A stretch of DNA of 64,000 nt, from contig NZ_CP031841.1 of NCBI RefSeq assembly GCF_003432385.1, positions 4,366,165-4,430,164 on the forward strand. The letters are read 5' to 3'. The position numbers and the translations under genes are program-made. Source of the stretch: Breoghania sp. L-A4 (GTDB lineage: Bacteria > Pseudomonadota > Alphaproteobacteria > Rhizobiales > Stappiaceae). Below the pieces are notes generated by a model, which ran no database searches, was not told where the DNA came from, and was given only the letters and a program-made list of their open reading frames with translations. Shown one piece after another: positions 47,707 to 56,724 of this stretch; position 1 is the first letter of the stretch; each line of letters starts with the position of its first letter.

Positions 47707-48615
47707 TTAGCAGTCCAGTCCGCGCTTGCGTTCACGGTCGAACCACTGCACCAGAAAGTCAACGAAGGCGCGCACCTTGCCCGAGAGATGCTTTCTGTGC
47801 GGATAGACGGCGTAGATGCCCGTCGCCTGGTTCTCGTGTTCCTCCAGAACGGCCACAAGCCGGCCGTCCGCCAGATCCTTGCGGATCATGAACAGCGGGG
47901 TACGCACGAAGCCGAGGTCCGCCAGCGCCGCCTCCCGCGCCGCTTCCGCGCTGTTGACCTCCACCCGGCCGCGCACCGAAATGCTCTTGCGCTCACCGTC
48001 GACGAAATAATCCAGATTGTTGCGGAAGCGGTAGTTGGTGTCGATGATGAAGGGAACGCCCGCGAGATCGCCCGGCGTCATCGGGCGGCCGTGTTCCGCG
48101 ATCACCTTCGGCGTGGCCACCGTGGCCAGATGGAACGGCGCCAGCTTGCGCGCAATCAGACTTGAATCGGCCAGTTCCGTCAGCCGGATCGCCACGTCGA
48201 ACCCTTCCTCGACCATGTCGACAAAGCGGTCCTCAAGTCTCAGGTCCAGCGAGATGTCGGGGTTCTGCGCCATGAATTCCATGATCGCGCGGGCCAGATC
48301 CCGGTCCCCCAGCGCGCGCGGACCCGACACGCGCAACTGCCCGCGCGCCTGCTGGTGGGTGTCGCGCAGCAGCGACTGCAGATCGTCTATCCGCTGCAGG
48401 ATGTCGGACGCTTCGCGATAGTAGGCCAGCCCGGCTTCCGTCGTCGAGATCTGCCGCGTCGTGCGGTTGAGAAGCCGCACGCCAAGCTCGTCCTCCAGCT
48501 CGCTGATATATTTGGAGACCAGCGCCTTGGACCGCCCCATGGCCCGCGCTGCGGCGGAAAACCCTTCCGAGTCCACCACCTGGATAAAACAGCGCATCCG
48601 GGTCACCGCATCCAT
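47707..48615 (-). CDS. LysR family transcriptional regulator
   Basis: A 302-residue DNA-binding regulator. The winged helix-turn-helix covers about 1-60 ([20 protein letters not shown], then [21 protein letters not shown]), and the effector-binding domain about 90-295. It resembles the CrgA/PecT-type group with the [16 protein letters not shown] linker. ATG 48615 is preferred because GGAG lies nine bases upstream; 48627 is another in-frame ATG. It is convergent with the dehydrogenase and divergent from the 'mobile mystery' pair, so its target is uncertain. Confidence 0.92.
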   Translation of the reverse strand: MDAVTRMRCFIQVVDSEGFSAAARAMGRSKALVSKYISELEDELGVRLLNRTTRQISTTEAGLAYYREASDILQRIDDLQSLLRDTHQQARGQLRVSGPRALGDRDLARAIMEFMAQNPDISLDLRLEDRFVDMVEEGFDVAIRLTELADSSLIARKLAPFHLATVATPKVIAEHGRPMTPGDLAGVPFIIDTNYRFRNNLDYFVDGERKSISVRGRVEVNSAEAAREAALADLGFVRTPLFMIRKDLADGRLVAVLEEHENQATGIYAVYPHRKHLSGKVRAFVDFLVQWFDRERKRGLDC

Positions 48616-48909
48616 GATTGTCTCCATACGTTGAACGATGTCAGCGTTTTTACAGCCATCGTTCGCCCATGGAAAACAATTTCCGCACGGCAACACGCCT
48701 GCATCCACGCGGCCAGACACCTATGCCCGAGATTCCCGGAACCGCGATCCTCGCTGGATCGAGGAAACGGGCCCCGAAGGGCCAATCTCGAGCCGGCGCC
48801 TCATGTAGACTATCAATTAATGTCCAATTTCATCTAAATAGAATATCAGATAATTGACTTTACTCGCTCATGAGGCTATCAAACCATATCCAACAAAGGT
48901 GCATGCGCC

Positions 48910-49380
48910 ATGGACACAAGCGTCAAGCAAGCAGCCGCTCGGCAATATGCCCGTATGCTGGACCGCGCAGCCCGGCAGACCGCGCAACTCTCCCCGCCGC
49001 GCGAGGGCTGGATTGCGGCCTTCCGCAAGGCCTTGCGTATGTCGGGTCCGCAACTGGCGCGCCGCGCGGGCGTGACCAAGGCGGCGGTCTATCAGGCGGA
49101 ACGCAACGAGCCTGACGGCGCGATCACCCTCAATCAGATGCGCAAGATGGCGGAGGCGCTGGGCGGCCGTTTCGTCTACGCCATCGTTCCGGAGACGACG
49201 GTGGACGATCTCGTCACACGCCAGGCGCACGACAAGGCCAAAGCCCTGTTGCGGCGAGCCCATGTGCACATGGCACTGGAGGATCAGGCCCTACCGCCCG
49301 AACACGCCAGTGGAGAAATCGAGCGGATCGCCGCGCAGATGACGGACCGGCACCCCGCGGATTTCTGGGACCGGGACTGA
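48910..49380 (+). CDS. Mobile mystery protein A (XRE-type helix-turn-helix)
   Basis: A 156-residue protein matching the mobile mystery protein A family: about 30 residues of charged N-terminal helix, then an XRE HTH (WIAAFRKALRMSGPQLARRAGVTKAAVYQAERNE) and a small strand region (ALGGRFVYAIVPET), with a variable C-terminal helix. It is always paired with the Fic-domain protein B, here overlapping by one base (TGATG). By analogy with toxin-antitoxin pairs it probably represses the operon and may restrain the Fic partner; this is inferred. Confidence 0.88.
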   Translation: MDTSVKQAAARQYARMLDRAARQTAQLSPPREGWIAAFRKALRMSGPQLARRAGVTKAAVYQAERNEPDGAITLNQMRKMAEALGGRFVYAIVPETTVDDLVTRQAHDKAKALLRRAHVHMALEDQALPPEHASGEIERIAAQMTDRHPADFWDRD

Positions 49381-49964
49381 TGGCTGGCGATCCGGACGGA
49401 GCGACGCCGCTTGATCCGGACGATGCCGCCGGCCTGCGGTTTCCCCACGTCACGATCCGCGCCGAACTCAATGAACTGGAACAGGCCAACGTCGCGGATG
49501 GATTGCGGTGGCTTGCCCGGCGGCGCGGAGGCGACATTCTCTCCGAGCCCTTCGTGCGTCTCTTGCACAAACGGTTGTTCGGCGAAGTCTGGACCTGGGC
49601 AGGCAGCTACCGGCAGTCCGAAAGCAACATCGGTATCGACCCCCGGCAAATTCCCGTTCAGGTGCATATGCTGCTCGACGACGCCCGCTTCTGGGTGAAC
49701 AGCACCGTCTATTCACCGCTTGAAGCCGCCGCGCGCTTTCACCACCGGCTGGTTCAGATCCACCTCTTCGCCAACGGCAACGGACGGCACGCCCGCATCG
49801 CGGCGGACCTCCTGCTCGAGGATCATTTCCGTCAGCCGCGCATCGACTGGGCGGCGGGCGAAGACCTGCAGAACGACAGCGAGCGGCGGCGGCGCTACAT
49901 CGCCGCTCTCCGCGCCGCCGACAACCACGACTTCACCGCGCTGCTGCGCTTCGTCGGCGCCTGA
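49380..49964 (+). CDS. Mobile mystery protein B (Fic domain)
   Basis: A 194-residue Fic protein. Fic enzymes transfer AMP or other phosphates to target side chains. The core motif reads HLFANGNGRHAR (H128-R139): the catalytic histidine, the GNGR anion loop and the last arginine are kept, but the acidic residue that usually follows position 4 (D/E, for Mg2+) is asparagine (N132), and the usual proline after His is leucine. The helix WTWAGSYRQSESNIG is the flap region. It is the second gene of the A/B pair, which is commonly carried by mobile elements. No integrase or transposase is adjacent. Confidence 0.88.
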   Translation: MAGDPDGATPLDPDDAAGLRFPHVTIRAELNELEQANVADGLRWLARRRGGDILSEPFVRLLHKRLFGEVWTWAGSYRQSESNIGIDPRQIPVQVHMLLDDARFWVNSTVYSPLEAAARFHHRLVQIHLFANGNGRHARIAADLLLEDHFRQPRIDWAAGEDLQNDSERRRRYIAALRAADNHDFTALLRFVGA

Positions 49965-49968
49965 CGCC

Positions 49969-51558
49969 TCAGCCCACGGCCGCGCCGCCGTCGGCGCGGG
50001 GGTCGTGGGCGCCCTCGAGCCCGCCCTTGACGTTGCGCACGATCATGCCGGCGTGGCCCATGATGTCGGAATAGGGCTCGTCCATGACCACCACCTGGTG
50101 GCCGGCACGCTCCAGCGCCCGCACCAGGTCCGGGTCGAAGCGGTTCTCCAGCCTGAGCGCCGTGGTGTCGTCGCCCCAGGTGCGCCCGAGCAGCCAGCGG
50201 GGCGCGTCGATCGCCTCGCCCACCGGCATCCCGTGCAGTACATGGCGCGAAAAGATCGCCGCCTGGGTCTGCGGCTGCCCTTCGCCGCCCATAGTGCCAT
50301 AGACCACCGTGCGGCCGTCATCCAGCCGCGCCATCGCCGGATTGAGCGTGTGAAACGGCCGGCGTCCCGGCTCAAGCGGATTGAGCGCACTCTTGTCCAG
50401 CGAAAAGCTGGCGCCCCGGTTCTGCATCAGAATGCCGGTGCGCGGCGAGATGCAGCCCGATCCGAACTCCCAGTAGATCGACTGGATGAAGGAGACCGCC
50501 ACGCCCTTCCTGTCGATCGCGCCCATCCAGATGGTATCGCCATCCTTGGCCACATGCGGCCAGGGGGCGGCGCGCTTCATGTTGATCTCGCCCAGCTCGC
50601 GATCCAGCCATTCGCCGGTGAGAAAGTCTTCCGGGCGCTCGTCCAGATGATCGTGATCGGTCACCACCCGGTCGCGCACGATGAAGGCGCGCTTGGTCGC
50701 CTCGATCAGCCCGTGGATATGCTCGAAACTCTCGCCCCGTGCCACCTTCAGCCGGTCGTAGAGCGCCAGGATGATCAGCGATGCCAGCCCTTGCGTCGGC
50801 GGACGCGAATTGAAGATGCGTCCCTTGGACAGCGTTGCGGCCAGCGGCTTGCGCAGCCGCGCCTCATAGCGTCGCAGGTCCTGACGCGTCACGGGCGAGC
50901 CGATGGCTTCCAGATCCTCGGCCAGCGTCGCCGCGATGTCGCCGCGGTAGAAATCTCTCAGACCCGCGTGGGCCAACTGATCCAGCGTATCGGCCAGCCG
51001 CTCCTGCCTGAGCGTCGCGCCGATCTCGGGTGGCATACCGTCCACCAGATAGACATCGGCGAACCCGGGCTGGTCCTGAAGCTCGGCGAGCTTGTCGCGG
51101 GTGAGCTGCGCCTGGCTGCGGGTCACCGAAATGCCCTGCTTGGCATGGCCGACGGCATTCCCCAGCAGGTCGCGCAACGGCAGGCCGCCGCCGAGCGCGC
51201 TTGCGATCTCATGCGCCTTGTGCCAGCCGCCGATGGTGCCGGGCACGGTGACGGCGGCCAGGGGTCCGCGCGTCGGCACCGTCTCGCATTCCCATTTGCG
51301 GTAGTTCTCAATCGTCGCCCTGGCGCCGGCGGGTCCGCAGGCCTCGATGTACCACGGGTCCTTGCCCGGCTCGGCAATCAGCCAGAAGCCGTCGCCGCCG
51401 ATGGCGTTCATGTGCGGATAGACCGCCGCGATCGTCGCGGCGGCTGCGATCATCGCGTCCACGGCCGTGCCGCCATTTTCAAGAATCTCGGCGCCCGCCT
51501 TCGATGCCTCCATATGCGGGGCAACCACCATGCCGCGGTTGGAAACGATCGTGTCCAT
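49969..51558 (-). CDS. Gamma-glutamyltransferase family protein
   Basis: A 529-residue Ntn-hydrolase that would self-cleave into two subunits. N-terminal region MVVAPHMEASKAGAEILENGGTAVDA is diagnostic. The expected nucleophile threonine aligns with GDTIWMGAIDRKGVAVSFIQS, followed by FGSG and the GTMGGEGQPQTQ block. There is no signal peptide, so it is cytoplasmic or of the YwrD-like group rather than the secreted glutathione-salvage enzyme. The start at 51558 (MDTIVSNRG) has GGAG upstream. It ends five bp from the convergent Fic gene. Confidence 0.92.
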   Translation of the reverse strand: MDTIVSNRGMVVAPHMEASKAGAEILENGGTAVDAMIAAAATIAAVYPHMNAIGGDGFWLIAEPGKDPWYIEACGPAGARATIENYRKWECETVPTRGPLAAVTVPGTIGGWHKAHEIASALGGGLPLRDLLGNAVGHAKQGISVTRSQAQLTRDKLAELQDQPGFADVYLVDGMPPEIGATLRQERLADTLDQLAHAGLRDFYRGDIAATLAEDLEAIGSPVTRQDLRRYEARLRKPLAATLSKGRIFNSRPPTQGLASLIILALYDRLKVARGESFEHIHGLIEATKRAFIVRDRVVTDHDHLDERPEDFLTGEWLDRELGEINMKRAAPWPHVAKDGDTIWMGAIDRKGVAVSFIQSIYWEFGSGCISPRTGILMQNRGASFSLDKSALNPLEPGRRPFHTLNPAMARLDDGRTVVYGTMGGEGQPQTQAAIFSRHVLHGMPVGEAIDAPRWLLGRTWGDDTTALRLENRFDPDLVRALERAGHQVVVMDEPYSDIMGHAGMIVRNVKGGLEGAHDPRADGGAAVG

Positions 51559-51769
51559 GAGTTTCTCCGAATGCGCTGAACGGGGCGCCGGTATGCAGAG
51601 ACCGGCAGGGGTTCTATGCGCCAAGGTGGCGGGCGAACGAAAGCGAGAATCCGGAATAGCATTTTTGCCGCACGATTGGCATTGGCCCGCGCGCCGGATT
51701 GTGACACAGACGTCTGACGCAGTCGGCTCCTGCCGAACACCGAGCGGCTCAGACCCGAGGGAGAGACCC

Positions 51770-52324
51770 GTGACACGACGCATGACATGGACAACGGGCA
51801 TCGGCCTCATTGCCGCGACCGCGCTCATTCTGCTGGCCATGGGCCGCATCCCCATCTGCGAGTGCGGCTTCGTGCGCCTGTGGACTCCGGCTTCCGACGT
51901 CTCGGGATCGTCGCAGCACATCGCGGACTGGTACACGCTTTCGCACATCATCCACGGATTTCTGTTCTACTGGCTACTGTGGTTCTTGATCCGCTCCCGC
52001 CCGGTCGGCGAACGTGCGCTGGGCGCGATCGCCATCGAGGCCGCCTGGGAGATTGTCGAGAACAGCCCCTGGATCATCGACCGCTATCGCGAAGCCACCA
52101 TTGCCATCGGCTACACGGGCGACAGCGTTCTGAACTCGGTCTTCGACATCGTCTGGATGCTGACCGGCTTCTGGTTCGCCTGGCGCATGCCGGTCTGGCT
52201 GACGGTTCTGGTCGCCATCACCTTCGAGCTTCTGGCGCTGTGGGTGATCCGTGACAATCTGGCGCTCAACGTGATCATGCTGCTCTACCCGCTCGAGGCC
52301 ATCAAGACCTGGCAGGGCGGATAG
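51770..52324 (+). CDS. DUF2585 (UPF0314) membrane protein
   Basis: A 184-residue integral membrane protein with five or so helices. The family blocks are GRIPICECGFVRLW near residue 25, DWYTLSHIIHGFLFYWLLW, IEAAWEIVENSPWIIDRYRE and GYTGDSVLNSVFDI. It starts with GTG at 51770 behind GAGGGAGAG. DUF2585 is almost confined to Rhizobiales and relatives, which supports the taxonomic guess. Function unknown; the conserved His, Cys and Glu hint at metal or lipid chemistry in the membrane, but this is speculation. Confidence 0.92.
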   Translation: MTRRMTWTTGIGLIAATALILLAMGRIPICECGFVRLWTPASDVSGSSQHIADWYTLSHIIHGFLFYWLLWFLIRSRPVGERALGAIAIEAAWEIVENSPWIIDRYREATIAIGYTGDSVLNSVFDIVWMLTGFWFAWRMPVWLTVLVAITFELLALWVIRDNLALNVIMLLYPLEAIKTWQGG

Positions 52325-52327
52325 CGC

Positions 52328-52855
52328 TCACGCGTCGCGGGCGTGGTCACCGGCCCGTTTGCGGCGAATGCGTTTCCGGACGCGGCGGCCACCCGCCATC
52401 GTCATCCAACTCACGATCAGGCCGGCCAACACGCCCAATCCGGCGCTGATCGCGCCCTCGCCGGTCACCGGCACGCCGGGCTCGAAATCCGCCGCCGTCC
52501 TGCGCATCAACTCGCCGTCCGCGTGCCTCGCGAAGACGGCGATGCGTTGGATCGGCCCCGCATTCTGCATGGCCTTCATCTGGTCAATCAGCGACTCCAG
52601 CCGGTCGCTGGCGCGCTCCATGCTGACGCCCCGGCGGCGCGCGAAGGCGTCATCGCTCAGCTTCAACCGCGCGATGGCGGATTCGGGAGTGAGGTTCTCG
52701 GCTTCCGCGTCGCGGCGGAAGTCGGCCACGACCTCGGCCAGCGCGTCGATCGCGCCGCCCAGCCGCTGCCGGTATTGCTGCGCGAACTCAGGGACTTGCG
52801 AGGTCACGGTGCCCGATGCAATCGCGATCAGCAGAACGATGACGCGGCCGAACAT
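52328..52855 (-). CDS. DUF2937 family protein
   Basis: A 175-residue envelope protein: N-terminal helix or signal (VIVLLIAIASGTVTS), then QVPEFAQQYRQRLGGAIDAL, the DUF2937 hallmark, a long amphipathic helix region (about 40-100) and one C-terminal membrane helix (GLGVLAGLIVSWMTMAGG) with a basic tail. Function is unknown. It follows the WD40 gene with a 22-bp gap on the same strand and may be co-transcribed. Confidence 0.88.
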   Translation of the reverse strand: MFGRVIVLLIAIASGTVTSQVPEFAQQYRQRLGGAIDALAEVVADFRRDAEAENLTPESAIARLKLSDDAFARRRGVSMERASDRLESLIDQMKAMQNAGPIQRIAVFARHADGELMRRTAADFEPGVPVTGEGAISAGLGVLAGLIVSWMTMAGGRRVRKRIRRKRAGDHARDA

Positions 52856-52877
52856 GCCCTTCCCCCTTTGAAAACCC

Positions 52878-53852
52878 CTATTGCAGTGTAATCAATCCGG
52901 CTTCGCCCGTCTCGGTTCCAAACACCAGACGCGAGCCCTGCCCGCTCCACTCCATGGCGGACACCGGGCCCGTGCCGGGGCGGCGCAGCAGCACCTCCGC
53001 ACCATCGACGAACCGGCAGGCCATGATCATGCCGTCGGAATAGCCCACCGCCGCCATGTCCTCGCCCGGATGGGCGGCCACGCATGTCACGATCTGATCG
53101 CCGCGCGTGCCGAGCTGCAGCGGGTTCTGGCCCATCGGTCCGGTCTTGCCGAAAAACGGCCAGGCAATCGCCGCGTTGGCGCCCGAGGTCACCAGATAGC
53201 GCCCCTTGGCCGACCAGGAGACCGACTTGATCTTGCCCGGATAGCCGGCCATGCGCATGTCCTGCATGTCCGACAGGCGCCAGCCGTGCAGGGCGTTTTC
53301 CTGCATCGAGCTGACGACGTATTTTCCATCCGGCGACCAGGTGATGCCCTGGTGCGCACCCTTCCAGGCAAGCTCCACGGGGCTGCCGGAAGTGTTGACC
53401 CAGAACAGCGTCGCCCCGTCGTAGCGTGACACCGCCAGCCGCATGCCCTTGGGCGCGAACGCCAGCCCGCCGACAGCGCGCTCGAGCGGAAACTCCTTCT
53501 CCGCGCCCTTGCCGTCGCGCGTCCAGGCGATGCGGCCGGAGGCGAAGGCCACCGCCCCGTCAGGCCCGCAGGCCAGGATGTCGATCCACTTGCGCGGCCG
53601 CTCCGCCAGCACCGCGTGGGTCCCGTCGGAAGAGATCCGCACCACGGTGCCGTCATCGCCGCCGGTCACCAGCGCCTTGCCATCACGCGCCCGCACGGCC
53701 ACCAGCACCGATCCCTTGTGCGCATGCACGGATGTCTCGCCCGCACCCATCAGCCTCACCGTACCATCGCCCAGCGCGAACGCCGGCACGTCGTCGATGA
53801 AACAGGCGGCAACCACGAAGGCGTCGAAATCGTAAGGAGCAACGGTGGGCAT
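52878..53852 (-). CDS. WD40 repeat beta-propeller protein
   Basis: A 324-residue cytoplasmic protein made of about seven WD40-like repeats (for example KALVTGGDDGTVVRIS, QGITWSPDGKYVVSS, KSVSWSAKGRYLVTSG). No signal peptide. In alphaproteobacteria such a WD40 gene is often the neighbour of a COG0523/CobW GTPase, as here (54104), and both are tied to zinc or other metal handling. A scaffold role is likely. The start at 53852 (MPTVAPYDFDA) matches the first repeat. Confidence 0.88.
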   Translation of the reverse strand: MPTVAPYDFDAFVVAACFIDDVPAFALGDGTVRLMGAGETSVHAHKGSVLVAVRARDGKALVTGGDDGTVVRISSDGTHAVLAERPRKWIDILACGPDGAVAFASGRIAWTRDGKGAEKEFPLERAVGGLAFAPKGMRLAVSRYDGATLFWVNTSGSPVELAWKGAHQGITWSPDGKYVVSSMQENALHGWRLSDMQDMRMAGYPGKIKSVSWSAKGRYLVTSGANAAIAWPFFGKTGPMGQNPLQLGTRGDQIVTCVAAHPGEDMAAVGYSDGMIMACRFVDGAEVLLRRPGTGPVSAMEWSGQGSRLVFGTETGEAGLITLQ

Positions 53853-53940
53853 GGGATGATCCGGCACTTGTGTCGCGTAACGAGATGTCAGGGCAGCTGT
53901 GGGAGCACACCTGAACAGGATACGAGGTCTGAGCGTGTTG

Positions 53941-54080
53941 CCCATCCTTCGAGACGCCTGCATTCACAGGCTCCTCAGGATGAGGCATCGGGTGGAGCAA
54001 GCGCGGGACCGTCAACGCCCCTCATCGACACAGGACCCTCATCCTGAGGAGCCGCCAACGGCGGCGTCTCGAAGGATGGG
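53941..54080. repeat. Large inverted repeat (Rhizobiales-type dispersed element)
   Basis: The left arm (53941-53984) begins cccatccttcgagacgcc and ends ctcctcaggatgag. The right arm (54038-54080) begins ctcatcctgaggag and ends ggcgtctcgaaggatggg. The outer 18 and inner 14 bases of each arm are complementary, giving a long hairpin with a loop of about 53 bp. It sits between the CobW and WD40 genes. This sequence type is dispersed in many copies in Hyphomicrobiales genomes. Confidence 0.75.
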
Positions 54081-54103
54081 CGACCCGCGCCGCGGCACAT
54101 TCC

Positions 54104-55192
54104 CTAATCCGGCACGCAGGCCTCGAAATGGGCCTTCAGCATGTCCTTGGGCAGCTCGCGGCCGATGAAGACGAGGCGGCTTTCGCGCGGCTCGCCGTCC
54201 TTCCAGTCACGCTGGTGGTCGCCCTCGACGATCATGTGCACGCCCTGCAGCACATAGCGCTGCGGGTCGTCCTTGAACGCCAGAATGCCCTTGAGCCGCA
54301 GGATGTTCGGCCCCTGCGTCTGGGTGATCTGCTGGATCCAGGGGAAGAATTTCTGAGCATCCAGCTCGCCGGCACGAAGCGAGATACTGGCGACGGAATG
54401 CGCATCCTCGTGATGATGGTCATGGTGGTGATGATCGTGGCCGTGATGGTCATGCCCGTGATCGTGCCCATGATCATGGTGCTCGTGATCGCAGTCCGGA
54501 CCGCATTCATGGTCGTGGCCGTGATCATGCAGGAAGTGCGGATCAAGCGTCAGGATGCGGTCGAGATCGAAGGAGCCGCGGTCCAGCACCTTGCCCAGAT
54601 CGATGGAGCAGCGCTCGGTCCGGTGGATCAGCGCATACGGGTTGATCCGCCGGATGGAGGCTTCCACCCCGGCCAGCTCCTCAGGTGTGACCAGATCCGT
54701 CTTGTTCAGCACGATCACGTCTGCAAAGGCGATCTGGTCCTCGGCTTCCTCGGTATCGGCAAGGCGCTGCGGCAGATGCTTGGCGTCGACCACCGCGACC
54801 ACGGCGTCGAGCTTGGCGGCCTTGCGCACGTCGTCATCCATGAAGAACGTCTGCGCCACAGGCGCCGGATCGGCCACGCCGGTGGTCTCCACCAGGATCG
54901 CGTCGAAGGATCCCTTGCGCTTCATCAGGTTCTCCACCGTGCGGATCAGATCACCGCGCACGGTGCAGCAGATGCAGCCGTTGTTCATCTCGAAGATTTC
55001 TTCGTCCGATTCCACCAGCAGGTCGTTGTCGATGCCGATCTCGCCGAACTCGTTGACGATGACCGCATAGCGCTTACCGTGGTTGCCGGTGAGGATGCGG
55101 TTCAGCAAGGTGGTCTTGCCGGAGCCGAGATAACCGGTCAGCACGGTGACGGGAATCCGGGTGTCAGTCAAAATCTGGTCTGTCGCAGACAT
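54104..55192 (-). CDS. COG0523 (CobW/P47K family) metal-chaperone GTPase, histidine-rich
   Basis: A 362-residue G3E GTPase. Walker A is GYLGSGKTT (residues 20-28), the metal-binding CXCC motif is CICC (C73-C76), NKTD (VIVLNKTDL) is the guanine-specificity motif, and a CobW_C domain covers about 280-360. Between them is an insert with over 20 histidines (about 222-268; HDHGHDHECGPDCDHEHHDHG). These proteins deliver zinc, cobalt or iron to client enzymes. Association with the WD40 gene suggests the zinc-related branch, but cobalt cannot be excluded given the nitrile hydratase 15 kb away. Confidence 0.93.
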   Translation of the reverse strand: MSATDQILTDTRIPVTVLTGYLGSGKTTLLNRILTGNHGKRYAVIVNEFGEIGIDNDLLVESDEEIFEMNNGCICCTVRGDLIRTVENLMKRKGSFDAILVETTGVADPAPVAQTFFMDDDVRKAAKLDAVVAVVDAKHLPQRLADTEEAEDQIAFADVIVLNKTDLVTPEELAGVEASIRRINPYALIHRTERCSIDLGKVLDRGSFDLDRILTLDPHFLHDHGHDHECGPDCDHEHHDHGHDHGHDHHGHDHHHHDHHHEDAHSVASISLRAGELDAQKFFPWIQQITQTQGPNILRLKGILAFKDDPQRYVLQGVHMIVEGDHQRDWKDGEPRESRLVFIGRELPKDMLKAHFEACVPD

Positions 55193-55354
55193 GGGATGTC
55201 CCTTACGCGTCGTGGAATGTCATGGCGGGTTGGATTGCCCGAGCCTCACAGCGAACATAGGCGTTCGCAGCGCGCATTGGGAGTGCACGCAAGTGCTATT
55301 GCACAATGTCGCGCGTTGATTGACGGTCGCGAGCTGTCCCGACGCCTTGCGGCC

Positions 55355-55389
55355 AAACAAAAACGCGCCGGAACGGGGGTTCCGGCGCG
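55355..55389 (-). terminator. Rho-independent terminator of the desaturase gene
   Basis: Arms cgcgccggaac (55364-55374) and gttccggcgcg (55379-55389) with a 4-base loop. On the minus strand the stem runs directly into TTTTTGTTT (55363-55355). It lies 26 bp past the desaturase stop codon. A textbook intrinsic terminator. Confidence 0.88.
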
Positions 55390-55415
55390 CATGACAATCT
55401 CAAATCCGACGCCTG

Positions 55416-56447
55416 TCAGGCGGCGACACGAACCGGGACCGGCACATAGTGGCGGGCCGAAAATGCCACCAGCTTCTTGCGCTCCTCGCACCACAGCGCC
55501 AGGCGCGCGGTCTTCAGACTCTGCCAGAAGGTCAACCGGTTGATGGTGGGGAGAATGGGGTGCGAATCGAGGCACTCCTGCAGCCGGTAGTTCGGGATCT
55601 GGCTGCACAGGTGATGGATGTGGTGCAGACCGATGTTGCCGGTGAACCACTGCAGCACGCGCGGCAGCACATAGTAGGAGGAGCCCAGCACGGCGGCCGT
55701 CTTGCGGTCCCAGTTCTCGCTTTTTTCCCAGTGCGTTTCCTCGAACTGATGCTGCACGTAGAACATCCAAACGCCGGCGATCGACGAGATCGCGATGACG
55801 GGCGCGAACATCAGCAGGAAATCGGTCCAGCCGATGAAATAGACCGCAGCGCCGTAGACGACGACCATCGCCGCATCGAGCGTCAGAACGCTGGTCCACA
55901 TTTCCTTGGCCGGCACGCGCAGCGTGAGCGGCAGCCGCTGCAGCACCAGGAAATAGGCCGGGCCGCCGACCAGCAGCAGGAACAGCGGATTGCGGTAGAT
56001 GCGGTAGCCCAGCCGCTTGAGCGGCGGCAGCGCCGTATATTCCGCCACCGTCAGTGTCGAGATGTCGCCGATGCCGCGCCGGTCGAGATTGGCCGACGAC
56101 GCATGATGCAGCGCGTGCGCGCGGCGCCAGTAGGCATAGGGCGTGATCGTGAGCACCGACAGGATGCGGCCGGTCAGGTCATTGGCGGTCTTGGAGGTGA
56201 AGAACGAGCCGTGGCCGCAGTCATGCTGGATGATGAAGAAGCGGATCACCAGCCCCCCCGTGGGCACGGCGAGCGCCAGCGTAATCCAGTAGCTGACGTC
56301 GATTGTCAGATACATCGCCGCGCACAGGATCAGAAATGGCGCGGTGGTTGTGAGAATCTGGCTGATTGCACGCAAGGAATTCGGCGCACGGAACGCGGCG
56401 CAATGCGCCGCGAGTTCTTTGATCGTTTCCTGCATGAAGGTGCACAT
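55416..56447 (-). CDS. Fatty acid desaturase (delta-12-like, membrane type)
   Basis: A 343-residue di-iron membrane desaturase that introduces a double bond into acyl chains of lipids. All three histidine boxes are present: HDCGH (H75-H79), HALHH (H111-H115) and HHIHH (H275-H279). Four or so membrane segments lie around them (ILTTTAPFLILCAAMYL, ITLALAVPTGGLVI and others). The start is uncertain: ATG 56447 (MCTFMQETIKEL) or 56435. It is monocistronic with a strong terminator. The sequence is closest in type to the DesA/delta-12 group. Confidence 0.92.
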   Translation of the reverse strand: MCTFMQETIKELAAHCAAFRAPNSLRAISQILTTTAPFLILCAAMYLTIDVSYWITLALAVPTGGLVIRFFIIQHDCGHGSFFTSKTANDLTGRILSVLTITPYAYWRRAHALHHASSANLDRRGIGDISTLTVAEYTALPPLKRLGYRIYRNPLFLLLVGGPAYFLVLQRLPLTLRVPAKEMWTSVLTLDAAMVVVYGAAVYFIGWTDFLLMFAPVIAISSIAGVWMFYVQHQFEETHWEKSENWDRKTAAVLGSSYYVLPRVLQWFTGNIGLHHIHHLCSQIPNYRLQECLDSHPILPTINRLTFWQSLKTARLALWCEERKKLVAFSARHYVPVPVRVAA

Positions 56448-56724
56448 TCCCTGATTCTTATATTTTGTTCCCAACCCTCCTGCCAGACAGCATGATAAGG
56501 GTCAATGACGCGGATGGCGATTGAGGGCCAATACGGAACACCACCCGCGTCAGGCGTGGCTAATATAGGCGGTTTCGGCCGAGAGAACAGGGCGTTGTAC
56601 CCGCTATCCGCAAATGCGGTCTTTCAAGCTCCGAAAGAAATCATGATTCCTCCGCGCCGGTGACAGGAATTGCGCGGCTTTGCCGCAGGCGGTTGTCAGA
56701 TCCTCGGCGCTTGCGGCGCCTGCC

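Noticed and set aside
54104-55192. COG0523 protein as activator of the nitrile hydratase
   Set aside because: P47K-type activators serve iron-type enzymes and lie beside them. This enzyme is cobalt type, has its own small activator, and is 13 kb away.
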